Shown: one piece after another, positions 10,260 through 20,381 of the stretch
How the letters are laid out: each line of letters starts with the position of its first letter
Numbering within the stretch: the stretch's first letter is position 1
NCBI RefSeq assembly: GCF_014649775.1
Contig: NZ_BMTR01000003.1
Location: 528,167-592,166, forward strand
Reading direction: 5' to 3'
From: Streptomyces longisporoflavus
GTDB lineage: Bacteria; Actinomycetota; Actinomycetes; Streptomycetales; Streptomycetaceae
Length of the DNA: 64,000 nt
Position numbers and translations under genes: made by a program
Notes under the pieces: generated by a model
The model's database searches: none
Told to the model about the DNA's origin: nothing
The model's input: only the letters and a program-made list of their open reading frames with translations

Positions 10260-10844
10260 TCAGACGCCCCGCCCGCGCCGCATCTCCTTCACGAGCTCCT
10301 CCATGTGCGCCACCTGATGACGCAGTTCGAGGACGTCCTTGAGGCCGCTGGCCGCCATGTGCGACTCGATCGCGGAGAGGCGGACGGCAAGTTCGTCGAA
10401 CTGCTGCTGCTCGCGCGCCAGCATCTTCTCCAACTGCCGGTTCTTGCGGTGCAGTTCGAGGAACACGGTGACCTTGGCGCGCAGCACCCAGGGGTCGAAC
10501 GGCTTGGTCATGTAGTCCGCGGCGCCCGTGGCATAGCCCCGGAAGGCGTAGCCCGAGTCGTTGTCGGTGCCCGTCAGGAAGATGATGGGCACGTCCTTGG
10601 TCTGGTCGAGCCGTTTGATGTTCGACGCGGTCTCGAAGCCGTCCATCCCCGGCATGCGTACATCCAGGAGGATCACGGCGAATCGTTGCCTCAGCAGGGC
10701 CTTCATCGCCTCCTCACCCGAACGAGCGCGCACCAGAGGCTCGTTGAGTGACCCCAGGACGGCTTCGAGCGCCATCAGGTTGTCCTCCATGTCATCGACC
10801 AGGAGGATGCTTGCGCGGTTGTCGGTCATGACCTCTGTGCTCAT
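10260..10844 (-). CDS. response regulator: receiver domain plus coiled-coil tail, no DNA-binding domain
   Basis: The 194-aa product has an N-terminal receiver (acidic pair in VDDMED, phospho-acceptor D61 in ILLDVRMPGMDG, T91, K114 in MTKPFDP). Residues 130-190 form a charged coiled coil (LHRKNRQLEKMLAREQQQFDEL, LRHQVAHMEELVKEMRRGRG). There is no helix-turn-helix output. It lies 12 nt downstream of the hybrid kinase stop with GAGG upstream, so the two are co-transcribed. The arrangement resembles the OsaA/OsaB osmoadaptation pair of Streptomyces. The likely output is protein-protein interaction. Confidence 0.9.
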   Translation of the reverse strand: MSTEVMTDNRASILLVDDMEDNLMALEAVLGSLNEPLVRARSGEEAMKALLRQRFAVILLDVRMPGMDGFETASNIKRLDQTKDVPIIFLTGTDNDSGYAFRGYATGAADYMTKPFDPWVLRAKVTVFLELHRKNRQLEKMLAREQQQFDELAVRLSAIESHMAASGLKDVLELRHQVAHMEELVKEMRRGRGV

Positions 10845-10856
10845 GGTGACAGTGCC

Positions 10857-13800
10857 TCACTCGGACGTCGGCGGAACAGCGGCCTCCCCGTGAGCGCCTG
10901 CCGGTTCCACTGCAACGGGTTTCTCTTGGGTCGTGGGTGTGTCGGGCTCTTCCGTTTCGCCGCTCTCGGGGGCAAGGAGGGCACAGGCGACGGTGAGCAG
11001 TTGGTCGACGTCCACAGGTTTGGGTACGTAGTCGGTCGCACCTTGTTCGATGGCCTTCTCGCGGTCGCCGGGCATCGCCTTGGCGGTCAGCGCGATGATG
11101 GGCAGCCCGCTCCAGCGCGGTGTGCGGCGGATCGCGGCGATCGTTTCATAGCCGTCCATCTCCGGCATCATGATGTCCATCAGGATGAGGTCGGTGTCGG
11201 GGTTGCGCTCCAGGGTCTCGATTCCTTCGCGCCCGTTCTCCGCGTAGAGGACGGGCATGCCGACGCGGCTCAGTACATGGGTGAGCGCGAAGACGTTGCG
11301 GATGTCGTCGTCCACGATCAGGACGCGGCGCCCGCGCAGTATCCGGCCGGCCGCTCCCGCGCGGTACTCCTCCAGTTTCGTGGGGGTGGGCCAGCTGTCG
11401 TTCTGTTCGTGGAAGGTGTGCGGGGCCATGGTGACCCGCTCGTCGTGGTGCTCCGGCGTCGTCAGCGCCCTGGTCGCCGCGTACGCGGCGGCGGCCGGCC
11501 CATGGCCGGGGTGCACCACGGGGACGTACAGCGTGAAGGTGGAGCCCTGGCCCGGGCTGCTCTCCGCGGTGATACGGCCGCCGAGGAGTCCGGCGATCTC
11601 GCGGCTGATGGAGAGGCCGAGGCCGGTGCCGCCGTACTTGCGGTTGGTGGTGCCGTCGGCCTGCTGGAACGCCTCGAAGATGGCGGGCAGCTGGTCGGCC
11701 GGGATGCCGATGCCGGTGTCCTTGACGGCGAAGCAGAGCCGGTCGCCGCCGCCGTCGTGGGGCAGCATGTCGCCGGTGTTCTTGACCCGGCTCACGCGGA
11801 GCTCGACGCGGCCGCTCGCGGTGAACTTGACCGCGTTCGACAGGAGGTTGCGCAGGATCTGCTGGAGCCGCTGTTCGTCCGAGAACATCTCGCGCGGCAC
11901 GTCATCGCCGACCGACACCTCGAAGGCGAGCCCGCGGTCGAGGGTGAGCGGGCGGAACGTCGCGTGGACGTAGTCGAGGACCTTGATCAGGGGGAGCTTC
12001 TTGGGCCGTACGTCCATCCGGCCTGCCTCGATCTTCGACAGGTCCAGGATGTCGTTGATGAGTTGCAGGAGATCGGACCCCGAGCGGTGGATCGTCGTCG
12101 CGAACTGCACTTCCTGGTCGGAGAGGTGGTTGTCGGGGTTGTCGGAGAGCAGCCTGGCCAGGATGAGCAGGGAGTTCAGCGGGGTGCGCAGTTCGTGCGA
12201 CATGTTCGCCAGGAACTCCGACTTGTACTGCGACGACGTGGCGAGCAGCGCCGCCTTCTCCTCAAGCTCCGCGTTCGAGCGCTGCAACTCGGCCTGTTGG
12301 AGCTGGAGTTCGTCCGAACGGTCCTGGAGCTGGGTGGCGAGCCGCTGGGACTCGCTGAGCAGTGATTCAGTACGGGAGTTGGCGATGATGGTGTTGATCG
12401 CGACGCCGATGGTGCTCACGAACTGGTCGAAGAACGCCAGGTGCACGTCCGAGAAGCGGGAGAACGTGGCCAGCTCGATGACGCCGAGCAGCTTGTCCTC
12501 GAAGAGGATGGGGATGATCACCAGGCTGGCCGGCGCAGCGTCCCCGAGCCCCGAAGTGATCTTGATGTAGTCGGGCGGCACCTCGTCGACGAGGATCCGC
12601 TTCTTCTCCAGGGCCGCCTGGCGCACCAGGCCGTGCGCGGGCATCGCGCCCGTGTCGACGACCGAGCTCTGTGCGGAGCCGTACCCGGCGATGAAGGCAA
12701 GCCCCTTGACCGGCGGAGTCTGCAGCGTCGTGGCGTCCCCGGCCTCCGGGTCGGCCAGGAAGAAGGCGCCGTACTGGGCGTTCACCAGCGGCGTCAGCTC
12801 GCGCAGGATCAGGTCGGCGACCTCCATCAGGTCGCGGTGGCCCTGCATCAGGCCCGCGAGACGGGCGAGGTTCGACTCAAGCCAGTCCTTGGCGCGGGTG
12901 GTCTCGCGGAGGTTGGAGACCATGACGTTGATGTTGTTCTTGAGCTCGGAGACCTCGCCCCGCGTCTCCACGGTGATGGAGCGGGTCATGTCGCCCTGGG
13001 CCACCGCCGAGGCGACCTCGGCGATCGCGCGGACCTGGGTGGTGAGGTTCAGGGCGAGTTCGTTGACGTTCGTCGTCAGGCGCTTCCACGTGCCGTAGAC
13101 GCCCTCGACCCGTGCCTGGCCGCCCAGCTGGCCCTCGGAGCCGACCTCGCGGGCCACCCGGGTGACCTCGGAGGAGAAGGAGGACAGGGTGTCCACCATG
13201 GTGTTGATGGTGGTCTTCAGCTCCAGGATCTCGCCGCGCGCGTCCACGTCGATCTTCTTGGAGAGGTCGCCCTGGGCCACCGCGGTCGCGACCTGGGCGA
13301 TGTTGCGGACCTGGCCCGTGAGGTTGTCCGCCATGTAGTTGACGTTGTCGGTGAGGTCCTTCCACACGCCCGAGACGCCGAGCACCTGGGCACGGCCGCC
13401 GAGCCGGCCGTCCGTGCCGACCTCGCGGGCCACACGGGTCACCTCGTCCGCGAACGCCCGCAGCTGCTCCACCATCGTGTTGACGGTGTCCTTCAGCTCC
13501 AGGATCTCGCCGCGCGCCGTCACCGTGATCATCTTGGACAGGTCGCCGTTGGCTACGGCCGTGGTGACCTGGGCGATGTTGCGCACCTGGGAGGTGAGGT
13601 TCAGCGCCATGAAGTTGACGTTGTCCGTGAGGTCCTTCCACACGCCGGACACGCCGCGCACCTGGGCCTGACCGCCGAGGTTGCCTTCCGTGCCGACCTC
13701 GCGGGCGACGCGGGTCACCTCGTCGGCGAACGCCGAGAGCTGGTCCACCATCGTGTTGATGGTGGACTTCAGTTCGAGGATCTCGCCCTTCGCCTCGACC

Positions 13801-15125
13801 GTGATCTTCTTGCCGAGGTCGCCCTGGGCGACGGCCGTCGACACGAGGGCGATGTTGCGCACCTGGGAGGTGAGGTTGTCGGCCATGAAGTTCACGTTGT
13901 CGGTGAGGTCCTTCCAGACCCCCGACACCCCGCGCACCTGAGCCCGGCCGCCGAGGTTGCCTTCCGTGCCGACCTCGCGGGCGACACGGGTCACCTCGTC
14001 CGCGAACGCCGAGAGCTGGTCCACCATCGTGTTGACCGTCGACTTCAGCTCCAGGATCTCGCCCCGGGCGTCAACGGTGATCTTCTGGCTCAGGTCGCCG
14101 TTGGCTACGGCCGTGGTGACCTGGGCGATGTTGCGCACCTGGGAGGTGAGGTTCGACGCCATGAAGTTGACGTTGTCCGTGAGGTCCTTCCAGACCCCCG
14201 ACACGCCGCGGGCCTGCGCCCGGCCGCCCAGCTGGCCCTCGGTGCCGACCTCGCGCGCCACGCGTGTCACCTCTGCCGCGAAGGCGGAGAGCTGGTCGAC
14301 CATCGTGTTGACGGTCAGCTTCAGTTCGAGCAGCTCGCCCGTCGCCTCGACGGTGACCGTCCGTGTCAGGTCGCCCTGCGCCACGGCCGTCGTCACCAGG
14401 GCGATGTCACGCACCTGGGCGGTGAGCCGGGCCGCCATCGTGTTGACGGCCTCCGTCACGTCACGCCAGCTGCCGGACAGACCACGCACTTTGGCGCGCC
14501 CGCCGAGCCGCCCCTCCGTGCCGACCTCGCGCGCGACGCGGGTCACCTCGCCCGTGAAGAGCGAGAGCTGGTCGACCATCGTGTTCACCGCGCGGCCCAG
14601 GCGCCGCAGGTCACCCCGCAGTTCGCGGGAGCCGTCGTGCAGGTCCACGCGCTGAGTGAGGTCACCGCCCGCGACCGCGTTCAGGACCCGGGTGGCGTTG
14701 GCCGCCGGAGCCACCAGCGAATCGAGCAGGGAGTTGACGTTCTGGACGCGGGTGGCCCAGCTGCCCTGCCCCGGACTCGCCGAGAATCGCTCGTCGAGGT
14801 GACCGTGCCGGATGATCTCCCGGCGCACCCGGGCGAGCTCGCCGTCGAAGTGCAGGGAGCGGTCCAGCATTTCGTTGAACACGGTGTGCAGCTCGGCCGT
14901 CAGGCCGTGGCCGGTCACCGCGACCTTGGTGAAGTCCCCGTCCCGCGCCGCCCGCATGGCGGCGAGCAGCGGGCGCAGGTCGGAGACGGCGTCCGGAACT
15001 GACGCCGGGGCGGTCTCCGCGGCCGTGTCCGGACCGGGTCCGGAAACAGGGGGAGGTGTCGGAGTAGGTTTTGGTGCCGGAATCCGACCGTAATCGAGCG
15101 CGGGCATAGCACTGTTCTCACTCAT
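10857..15125 (-). CDS. poly-HAMP hybrid sensor histidine kinase
   Basis: ATG at 15125 gives 1422 aa ([16 protein letters not shown]); an in-frame extension to 15287 is possible but overlaps the divergent start region. After a Pro-rich N-terminus there is no obvious membrane segment. About residues 130-750 hold tandem HAMP units (AVAxGDL...GEILELK...NTMVDQL) alternating with linker HAMPs ([17 protein letters not shown]), with a period of about 92 residues. A GAF-like domain, a coiled coil, HisKA with H977 in SHELRTP, HATPase ([10 protein letters not shown]) and a receiver with D1317 ([12 protein letters not shown]) follow. It resembles fungal NIK1/group III and Streptomyces OsaA osmosensing kinases. 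Confidence 0.93.
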   Translation of the reverse strand: MSENSAMPALDYGRIPAPKPTPTPPPVSGPGPDTAAETAPASVPDAVSDLRPLLAAMRAARDGDFTKVAVTGHGLTAELHTVFNEMLDRSLHFDGELARVRREIIRHGHLDERFSASPGQGSWATRVQNVNSLLDSLVAPAANATRVLNAVAGGDLTQRVDLHDGSRELRGDLRRLGRAVNTMVDQLSLFTGEVTRVAREVGTEGRLGGRAKVRGLSGSWRDVTEAVNTMAARLTAQVRDIALVTTAVAQGDLTRTVTVEATGELLELKLTVNTMVDQLSAFAAEVTRVAREVGTEGQLGGRAQARGVSGVWKDLTDNVNFMASNLTSQVRNIAQVTTAVANGDLSQKITVDARGEILELKSTVNTMVDQLSAFADEVTRVAREVGTEGNLGGRAQVRGVSGVWKDLTDNVNFMADNLTSQVRNIALVSTAVAQGDLGKKITVEAKGEILELKSTINTMVDQLSAFADEVTRVAREVGTEGNLGGQAQVRGVSGVWKDLTDNVNFMALNLTSQVRNIAQVTTAVANGDLSKMITVTARGEILELKDTVNTMVEQLRAFADEVTRVAREVGTDGRLGGRAQVLGVSGVWKDLTDNVNYMADNLTGQVRNIAQVATAVAQGDLSKKIDVDARGEILELKTTINTMVDTLSSFSSEVTRVAREVGSEGQLGGQARVEGVYGTWKRLTTNVNELALNLTTQVRAIAEVASAVAQGDMTRSITVETRGEVSELKNNINVMVSNLRETTRAKDWLESNLARLAGLMQGHRDLMEVADLILRELTPLVNAQYGAFFLADPEAGDATTLQTPPVKGLAFIAGYGSAQSSVVDTGAMPAHGLVRQAALEKKRILVDEVPPDYIKITSGLGDAAPASLVIIPILFEDKLLGVIELATFSRFSDVHLAFFDQFVSTIGVAINTIIANSRTESLLSESQRLATQLQDRSDELQLQQAELQRSNAELEEKAALLATSSQYKSEFLANMSHELRTPLNSLLILARLLSDNPDNHLSDQEVQFATTIHRSGSDLLQLINDILDLSKIEAGRMDVRPKKLPLIKVLDYVHATFRPLTLDRGLAFEVSVGDDVPREMFSDEQRLQQILRNLLSNAVKFTASGRVELRVSRVKNTGDMLPHDGGGDRLCFAVKDTGIGIPADQLPAIFEAFQQADGTTNRKYGGTGLGLSISREIAGLLGGRITAESSPGQGSTFTLYVPVVHPGHGPAAAAYAATRALTTPEHHDERVTMAPHTFHEQNDSWPTPTKLEEYRAGAAGRILRGRRVLIVDDDIRNVFALTHVLSRVGMPVLYAENGREGIETLERNPDTDLILMDIMMPEMDGYETIAAIRRTPRWSGLPIIALTAKAMPGDREKAIEQGATDYVPKPVDVDQLLTVACALLAPESGETEEPDTPTTQEKPVAVEPAGAHGEAAVPPTSE
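12880..14760. repeat. about 276-bp direct repeats encoding HAMP units
   Basis: Within the kinase gene the DNA itself repeats with a period near 276 bp. For example, the block ccgtgccgacctcgcggg recurs near 13409, 13686 and 13962, with related copies near 14247 and 14518. About six copies are present, most alike in the centre. Such high identity makes the region prone to unequal recombination and to assembly collapse. Confidence 0.85.
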
Positions 15126-15227
15126 AGCGGCCCACTTCAGTAACTCGGTGCTTATGGGCGTGGCCAGTCTGTCACTCTGTCGGTGTCGCCTGAGGCGTAT
15201 TCGACCGAACTGCTCAGGAGCCGAAAC

Positions 15228-17147
15228 GTGGGGTCCATTCCGATGCAACGGGAGACCACTTTCCGTGCGTCCGCCCAGCCGGGGCACCAGCCCGGCCCGC
15301 CGGCGGTGGTGTGTACATCACTGCCCGGCAACCCGTTGGCGCCCGCCGCCGCACGAAGGTTTGTGCGCGCCGCGCTCGCCGACTGGAGCGAACTCTCGGT
15401 GCCCGCCGCCGCGGGCGTCACCGACCGGCTCACGGACGATGCCGTGCTGCTGGTCAGCGAGCTCGTCACGAACGCCGTCGTGCACGCGGGCACCAACGTC
15501 GAGCTGCTGTGCCGGCTCGACGAGGCGGGCCTGGGCGAGAGCACCGACTCCCTGGTCATCGAGGTGTCCGACCACCACCCCGCCCGCGCGGTCCGCAGCG
15601 AGCCCGCGCCCCAGCTGCCGGGCATGCCCGAGTACGGCCGGGGTCTGCAGCTCGTCGCGGCACTCTCCGAGTCCTGGGGCATCACCTACCGCACCGGCAC
15701 CAAGTCCGTCTGGGCCCGCCTGCCGGTCGAGGGCGTGCAGGCGCCCCAGGAGATCGAGACGTACGCGAGCGAGCAGGCGATACAGCGCGGGCTGCGCGGC
15801 ATCGACATCCTCGCGCCGATGCCCCGGCGCGTCACGCACGACACCGAGTGGGTCAACCGCGGAGCGCTCACCTTCCTCGCCGAGGCGTCTGATCTGCTCG
15901 CCGGGCAGTTCGACGAGGAACTGGTGGCCGCCCTCGCCGGGCAGCTGCTCGTGCCGCGGCTCGCGGACTGGTGTGCCGTGTGGCTCGACGACGAGGCGGA
16001 GGCCGCGCCTCGCGGCGACGGGAGCAGCGGCAGCGCGAGCCGGCTCGCCCGCGTCTGGCACGCCAGCGAGCAGCGCATGGAGGAACTGCGCCGCAACCTG
16101 GAGAAGAACCCGCCCCAGCTGTCCGCGTCGGCGGGCTCCGGAGCCGTCCCCGTGCCGTGGCCCGGCGAGGCGATGACCGGCGAGGAGACCGGCACGGCCC
16201 TGGCGTACCGCCTGACGGCGGGCGGGGGCACGCTGGGCACGCTCGTCATCGGGCGGGCCGGGCTGATCCGCTTCGCCGACGAAGTCACGGGCCTCATCGA
16301 GGACTTCGGCCGCCGCGTCGCGCTCGCCATCAGCGCGGCGCGGCGCTACCAGCGCCAGGCCACCATCAGCCAGGTCCTGCAGCGCGGCCTCCTTCCGAGT
16401 TCCGTCGCGGACATCCCCGGCGTGCACAGCGGTGTGGTGTACGAGCCGCGGGACAAGGGCGGTCCCGGCGGCGACTTCTACGACGTGTTCCAGGCGGGCA
16501 AGGACCGCTGGTGCTTCGCGCTCGGCGACGTACAGGGCAAGGGCGTCGAGGCGGCCGTCGTGATCGGCCTGGCCAGACCGTGGCTGCGGCTGCTCGCCCG
16601 CGAGGGGTACGAAGTCGCGGAGGTCCTCGACCGCCTCAACCAGCTCCTCCTCGACGACGCCACCGAGGCGGCCGACGCGGCGGCGGCGGTGATCGCGGTC
16701 GCGGGCGGCCAGGGCCTGCCGCCCGACGGAGCCACCTCCCGGTTCCTCTCCCTCCTCTACGGCGAGCTGGTGCCCATGGACGGCGGCGGCGTCCGCTGCA
16801 CGGTGGCGAGCGCCGGCCACCCCCTGCCGCTCCTTCTCTCCCCCGACGGGAAGGTCCGGGACGCGGCCACGCCGCAGCTCCTGCTCGGGGTCGACGACGC
16901 GACGTACATCAGCGAGACCTTCGAGCTGGAGACGGGCGACACGCTGCTCTGCGTCACGGACGGCGTGACGGAGCGGCGCTCGGGACGCCGGATGTTCGAC
17001 GACGGCGACGGCCTCGCGACGGCGCTCGCGAGCTGCGCGGGCCTCGACGCGGGTCTGGTGGCGGAACGGATCAAGAGGCTGGTGCACGAGTTCTCGGAGA
17101 GGCCGCCGGACGACGATCTGGCGGTGCTGGTGCTCCAGGCGCAGTAG
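15228..17147 (+). CDS. anti-sigma-type ATPase / SpoIIE-type PP2C phosphatase
   Basis: GTG at 15228 has AGGAG at 15216-15220 with 7-nt spacing, better than the GTG at 15183; 639 aa. Residues about 35-170 form a GHKL ATPase like RsbW/SpoIIAB (N-box ELVTNAVVHAG, then GRGLQLVAALSESWG). The middle is GAF-like. About residues 370-639 form a SpoIIE PP2C phosphatase (GGDFYDVF, GDVQGKGVEAA, SAGHPLPLLL, TDGVTE, DDDLAVLVLQ). Such proteins both phosphorylate and dephosphorylate anti-anti-sigma factors. It is divergent from the poly-HAMP kinase, like OsaC beside OsaAB, which suggests a shared stress-sigma pathway. Confidence 0.9.
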   Translation: MGSIPMQRETTFRASAQPGHQPGPPAVVCTSLPGNPLAPAAARRFVRAALADWSELSVPAAAGVTDRLTDDAVLLVSELVTNAVVHAGTNVELLCRLDEAGLGESTDSLVIEVSDHHPARAVRSEPAPQLPGMPEYGRGLQLVAALSESWGITYRTGTKSVWARLPVEGVQAPQEIETYASEQAIQRGLRGIDILAPMPRRVTHDTEWVNRGALTFLAEASDLLAGQFDEELVAALAGQLLVPRLADWCAVWLDDEAEAAPRGDGSSGSASRLARVWHASEQRMEELRRNLEKNPPQLSASAGSGAVPVPWPGEAMTGEETGTALAYRLTAGGGTLGTLVIGRAGLIRFADEVTGLIEDFGRRVALAISAARRYQRQATISQVLQRGLLPSSVADIPGVHSGVVYEPRDKGGPGGDFYDVFQAGKDRWCFALGDVQGKGVEAAVVIGLARPWLRLLAREGYEVAEVLDRLNQLLLDDATEAADAAAAVIAVAGGQGLPPDGATSRFLSLLYGELVPMDGGGVRCTVASAGHPLPLLLSPDGKVRDAATPQLLLGVDDATYISETFELETGDTLLCVTDGVTERRSGRRMFDDGDGLATALASCAGLDAGLVAERIKRLVHEFSERPPDDDLAVLVLQAQ

Positions 17148-17242
17148 CGACAGCAGTAGCAGCAGGGGTGCGCGGGCGGCCCGGCGGCATGCGGCTTTCC
17201 GCCCGGCGTTCGCTTCGCCCGCGGTGCGGGACAATCGAAGGT

Positions 17243-18475
17243 ATGCCTTCCGCACTGCCCGATGGTGAGCCCATGCCCGAAGACGGCGCGCTGCCCGCGT
17301 CCGCTCTGCAGGGAGCGGGTGCCCGCCCGCTCGGCTTCTACCTCCACGTCCCGTACTGCGCCACGCGCTGCGGCTACTGCGACTTCAACACCTACACGGC
17401 GACGGAGCTGCGCGGCTCCGGCGGCGTGCTCGCCTCGCGCGACAACTACGCGGACACCCTGATCGACGAGGTGCGGCTCGCACGGAAGGTGCTCGGCGAC
17501 GACCCGCGCCCGGTCCGGACCGTTTTCGTGGGGGGCGGTACGCCGACGCTCCTGGCCGCGGCCGATCTCGTACGCATGCTGGGCGCGGTCCGCGACGAGT
17601 TCGGGCTCGCGGACGACGCGGAGATCACCACCGAGGCGAACCCGGAGTCCGTCGATCCGGCCTACCTGAGCGAGCTGCGGGAGGGCGGCTTCAACCGCGT
17701 CTCCTTCGGGATGCAGAGCGCGAAGCAGCACGTACTGAAGGTGCTCGACCGTACGCATACCCCCGGCCGGCCCGAGGCGTGCGTGGCCGAGGCGCGGGCG
17801 GCGGGCTTCGAGCACGTCAACCTCGACCTCATCTACGGCACACCGGGGGAGACGGACGACGACTGGCGGGCCACCCTCGACGCGGCGATCGGAGCCGGGC
17901 CCGACCACGTCAGCGCCTATGCCCTGATCGTCGAGGAGGGCACGCAACTGGCGCGGCGGATCCGGCGCGGGGAAGTGCCGATGACGGACGACGACGTGCA
18001 CGCGGACCGGTACCTGATCGCCGACGAGGTGCTCGGGGGCGCGGGCTTCTCCTGGTACGAGGTGTCCAACTGGGCCACTTCCGAGGCGGGGCGGTGCCTG
18101 CACAACGAGCTGTACTGGCGGGGGGCCGACTGGTGGGGGGCCGGGCCGGGGGCCCACAGCCATGTGGGGGGCGTCCGGTGGTGGAACGTCAAGCATCCCG
18201 GGGCCTACGCGGGGGCGCTTGCCGCGGGGCGGTCGCCGGGGGCGGGGCGGGAGGTTCTCGCCGCGGAGGATCGCCGGGTGGAGCGGATTCTGCTGGAGCT
18301 GCGGCTGCTCGAGGGCTGCCCGTTGTCGTTGCTGCGGCCCGCGGGGCTTGCGGCTTCGCGCCGGGCGTTGGGGGAGGGGCTGCTTGAGGGCGGGCCCTAC
18401 GAGGAGGGGCGGGCGGTGTTGACGCTGCGGGGGCGGTTGCTGGCCGATGCGGTTGTGCGGGACCTGGTGGACTGA
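17243..18475 (+). CDS. hemW: radical SAM heme chaperone HemW (coproporphyrinogen oxidase-like)
   Basis: The ATG at 17243 starts a 410-aa product. The radical-SAM cluster motif is C39-x3-C43-x2-C46 (HVPYCATRCGYCDF), followed by GGGTPTLL and NPESVD. The C-terminal HemN domain is present. The CxxxCxxC motif without the extra HemN N-terminal residues fits HemW, which delivers heme, rather than true oxygen-independent HemN. It lies upstream of hrcA-dnaJ2, a linkage widely conserved in Gram-positive bacteria, but two minus-strand genes intervene here. Confidence 0.93.
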   Translation: MPSALPDGEPMPEDGALPASALQGAGARPLGFYLHVPYCATRCGYCDFNTYTATELRGSGGVLASRDNYADTLIDEVRLARKVLGDDPRPVRTVFVGGGTPTLLAAADLVRMLGAVRDEFGLADDAEITTEANPESVDPAYLSELREGGFNRVSFGMQSAKQHVLKVLDRTHTPGRPEACVAEARAAGFEHVNLDLIYGTPGETDDDWRATLDAAIGAGPDHVSAYALIVEEGTQLARRIRRGEVPMTDDDVHADRYLIADEVLGGAGFSWYEVSNWATSEAGRCLHNELYWRGADWWGAGPGAHSHVGGVRWWNVKHPGAYAGALAAGRSPGAGREVLAAEDRRVERILLELRLLEGCPLSLLRPAGLAASRRALGEGLLEGGPYEEGRAVLTLRGRLLADAVVRDLVD

Positions 18476-18480
18476 GGTTC

Positions 18481-18600
18481 GGTCGGTCCCTGCGGGGCTC
18501 TCCCCAACCCCGCCCCTTCCCGAAACTGGGGCTCCGCCCCAGACCCCGCTCCTCAAACGCCGGAGGGGCTGAAAAGCGAACGCGCGGCCCCGACAGCCGG
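18481..18600. repeat. dispersed Streptomyces intergenic element, copy 1
   Basis: This lies between the convergent hemW and DUF3097 genes. It carries tccctgcggggctctcccca, then ccccgccccttcccgaaac, then ctcctcaaacgccgga, closely matching 52400-52490. This copy lacks the full right palindrome arm. It probably acts as a terminator region. Confidence 0.7.
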
Positions 18601-18609
18601 GTGGGCGGG

Positions 18610-19440
18610 CTAGTCCTCCGTCCCCGTGACGAAGTCGATCAGTTCCTCCACGCGGCCCAGGAGCGCCGGTTCCAGGTCCCGGTAGCTGTGGACCGAGCCC
18701 AGGATCCGTTGCCACGCGGCGCCCGTGTTCGGGGGCCAGCCGAGTGCCGTGCAGACGCCCGTCTTCCAGTCCTGCCCGCGCGGGACACGGGGCCACGCCT
18801 CGATCCCCACCGACGACGGCTTCACCGCCTCCCACACGTCGATATAGGGGTGCCCCACCACCAGTGCGGAGGAGGAACTCACCTCCGCCGCGATCCGTGA
18901 CTCCTTGGAGCCGGGCACCAAGTGGTCCACCAGAACGCCCAGGCGGGCGTCGGGTCCGGGGGAGAACTCCGCGACGATCGCCGGGAGGTCGTCGATGCCC
19001 TCCAGGTACTCGACGACCACGCCCTCGATCCGCAGGTCGTCGCCCCAGACCCGCTCGACGAGCTCCGCGTCGTGCCGCCCCTCGACGTAGATCCGCCCGG
19101 CGCGTGCCACGCGGGCCCGCGCCCCGGGGACGGCCACCGAACCGGAGGCGGTGCGCGTGGGACGTACGAGAGGCGCGGCCGCCGACGGGCGGACCAGGGT
19201 GACCGTGCGGCCCTCCAGGGCGAAGCCCCCCGGCGTCATCGGGAAGACGCGGTGCTTGCCGAAGCGGTCCTCCAGGGTCACCGTCGGGCCCTCCGCCGTC
19301 TTCTCGCAGCGGATCACCGCCCCGCAGAAACCGGTGCTCAGCTCCTCCACCACGAGATCCGCCTCCGCGGCGACCTCGGGCACGGGCTTCGGCTTCTTCC
19401 AGGGCGGCGTTAGGTCGGCGGAGTACTGGCGCATTCGCAT
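18610..19440 (-). CDS. DUF3097 family protein
   Basis: This is a 276-aa product starting MRMRQYSADLTPPWKKPKPVPEV; a second ATG lies two codons in. The sequence matches the actinobacterial DUF3097 family as I know it. It has an N-terminal small beta domain (RFGKHRVFPM) and a Toprim-like middle (GRIYVEGRHDAELVERVWG, then LVDHLVPGSKESRIA), consistent with a nucleic-acid metal-binding fold. Its function is unknown. It lies 28 nt downstream of a metallo-hydrolase gene and is probably co-transcribed with it. Confidence 0.85.
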   Translation of the reverse strand: MRMRQYSADLTPPWKKPKPVPEVAAEADLVVEELSTGFCGAVIRCEKTAEGPTVTLEDRFGKHRVFPMTPGGFALEGRTVTLVRPSAAAPLVRPTRTASGSVAVPGARARVARAGRIYVEGRHDAELVERVWGDDLRIEGVVVEYLEGIDDLPAIVAEFSPGPDARLGVLVDHLVPGSKESRIAAEVSSSSALVVGHPYIDVWEAVKPSSVGIEAWPRVPRGQDWKTGVCTALGWPPNTGAAWQRILGSVHSYRDLEPALLGRVEELIDFVTGTED

Positions 19441-19468
19441 GACGATAAGAGAAGCGGCGTGCGCAGGG

Positions 19469-20212
19469 TTACGACACGCCGAAGCGCGCCGCCAGTGTGG
19501 CGCGTTGCGCACGGACAAAAGCCGCATCGACCACCGCGCCGTGCCCCGGCACGTACAGCGCGTCCTGCCCGCCCAGATCGAGGAGCCGGTCGAGCGCCGC
19601 CGGCCACCGCTCCGGTACCGCGTCGTCGCCCGCCTGCGGCTCGCCCGACTCCTCGACCAGGTCGCCGCAGAAGACGATCTCCGGGCTGTCGGGGCCCGCC
19701 GGGACCAGGACCGCGAGGTCGTGGGCCGTATGGCCGGGGCCGACGTTCGCGAGCAGGACCTGCACCCCGCCGCCCAGGTCGAGCGTCCACTCCCCGCACA
19801 CCGCATGACGCGGGCGGACGAGCAGGTCGGCGGCCTCCGCGGCGGCGTCCGGAGCGACCCCGTGCCCTACCGCCGACGCGCGCAGCTCCTCGCGGCCCTC
19901 CGCGAGGAGCCTGTCGAGGCCGACCGCGCCGTACACCTCCACGCCCGCGAACGCCGCCGCGCCGAGCACGTGGTCGAAGTGCGGGTGCGTCAGGGCGAGG
20001 TGCGTGACCCGGCGCCCTCCGCCGAGAATGCCGCGGGCCTGGGTGCGCAGCTCCGCGCCCTCGCGCAGGGTCGCCCCCGCCTCGATCATCAGCGCCGCGT
20101 CCCCGCCGACGACAAGTCCCGCCGTGCAGTCCCAGACAGGGAGGCGCCGCCGCCCCACATGCGGCGCGAGCCGCTCCCAGCCCGCCTCGTCCCAAGCCAG
20201 TGCCACGTCCAT
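19469..20212 (-). CDS. MBL-fold metallo-hydrolase
   Basis: The 247-aa product has the metallo-beta-lactamase zinc motif THPHFDH at about residues 75-81, then a His/Asp set in GPGHTAHDLAVLVP, CGDLVEE and VPGHGAVVD. This is the layout of glyoxalase-II/lactamase-like hydrolases. There is no signal peptide. The substrate is unknown. It is first in an apparent two-gene unit with the DUF3097 gene and divergent from hrcA. Confidence 0.88.
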   Translation of the reverse strand: MDVALAWDEAGWERLAPHVGRRRLPVWDCTAGLVVGGDAALMIEAGATLREGAELRTQARGILGGGRRVTHLALTHPHFDHVLGAAAFAGVEVYGAVGLDRLLAEGREELRASAVGHGVAPDAAAEAADLLVRPRHAVCGEWTLDLGGGVQVLLANVGPGHTAHDLAVLVPAGPDSPEIVFCGDLVEESGEPQAGDDAVPERWPAALDRLLDLGGQDALYVPGHGAVVDAAFVRAQRATLAARFGVS

Positions 20213-20256
20213 ACGCCGACGCTAGCCCCACGGCGGGCGCCCGGCAGCCGCTGCCC

Positions 20257-20287
20257 TTGCCGGGTCCGTACCTCACGGCCGTACACT
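20257..20287 (+). promoter_or_regulatory. likely hrcA promoter
   Basis: TTGCCG (20257-20262) and TACACT (20282-20287) with a 19-bp spacer place the transcript start near 20294, just ahead of the CIRCE operator. Spacing and hexamers are acceptable for a Streptomyces HrdB-type promoter. Confidence 0.5.
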
Positions 20288-20301
20288 GGGCGCGGCGCAG
20301 G

Positions 20302-20328
20302 CTGGCACTCGCCGGTGGGGAGTGCCAG
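20302..20328 (+). promoter_or_regulatory. CIRCE operator (HrcA binding site)
   Basis: ctggcactc, 9 bp, gagtgccag: a perfect inverted repeat of the CIRCE type (consensus TTAGCACTC-N9-GAGTGCTAA) located 54 bp before the hrcA ATG. It implies autoregulation of hrcA-dnaJ2 by HrcA. Confidence 0.95.
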
Positions 20329-20381
20329 GCAGAGCCGCAAGGCAGGCAGGTTTCAGGGCAAAATGGTGGAGGTGTGCGCGG

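Noticed and set aside
12441..15002. 853-codon plus-strand ORF antisense to the poly-HAMP kinase
   Set aside because: It only mirrors the HAMP repeats (HRVDGxLQLQDLA patterns) and has no domain logic; it is a shadow of the kinase gene.
17243..18475. Oxygen-independent coproporphyrinogen III oxidase HemN
   Set aside because: The cluster motif and length fit HemW, and HemN-specific N-terminal residues are missing.
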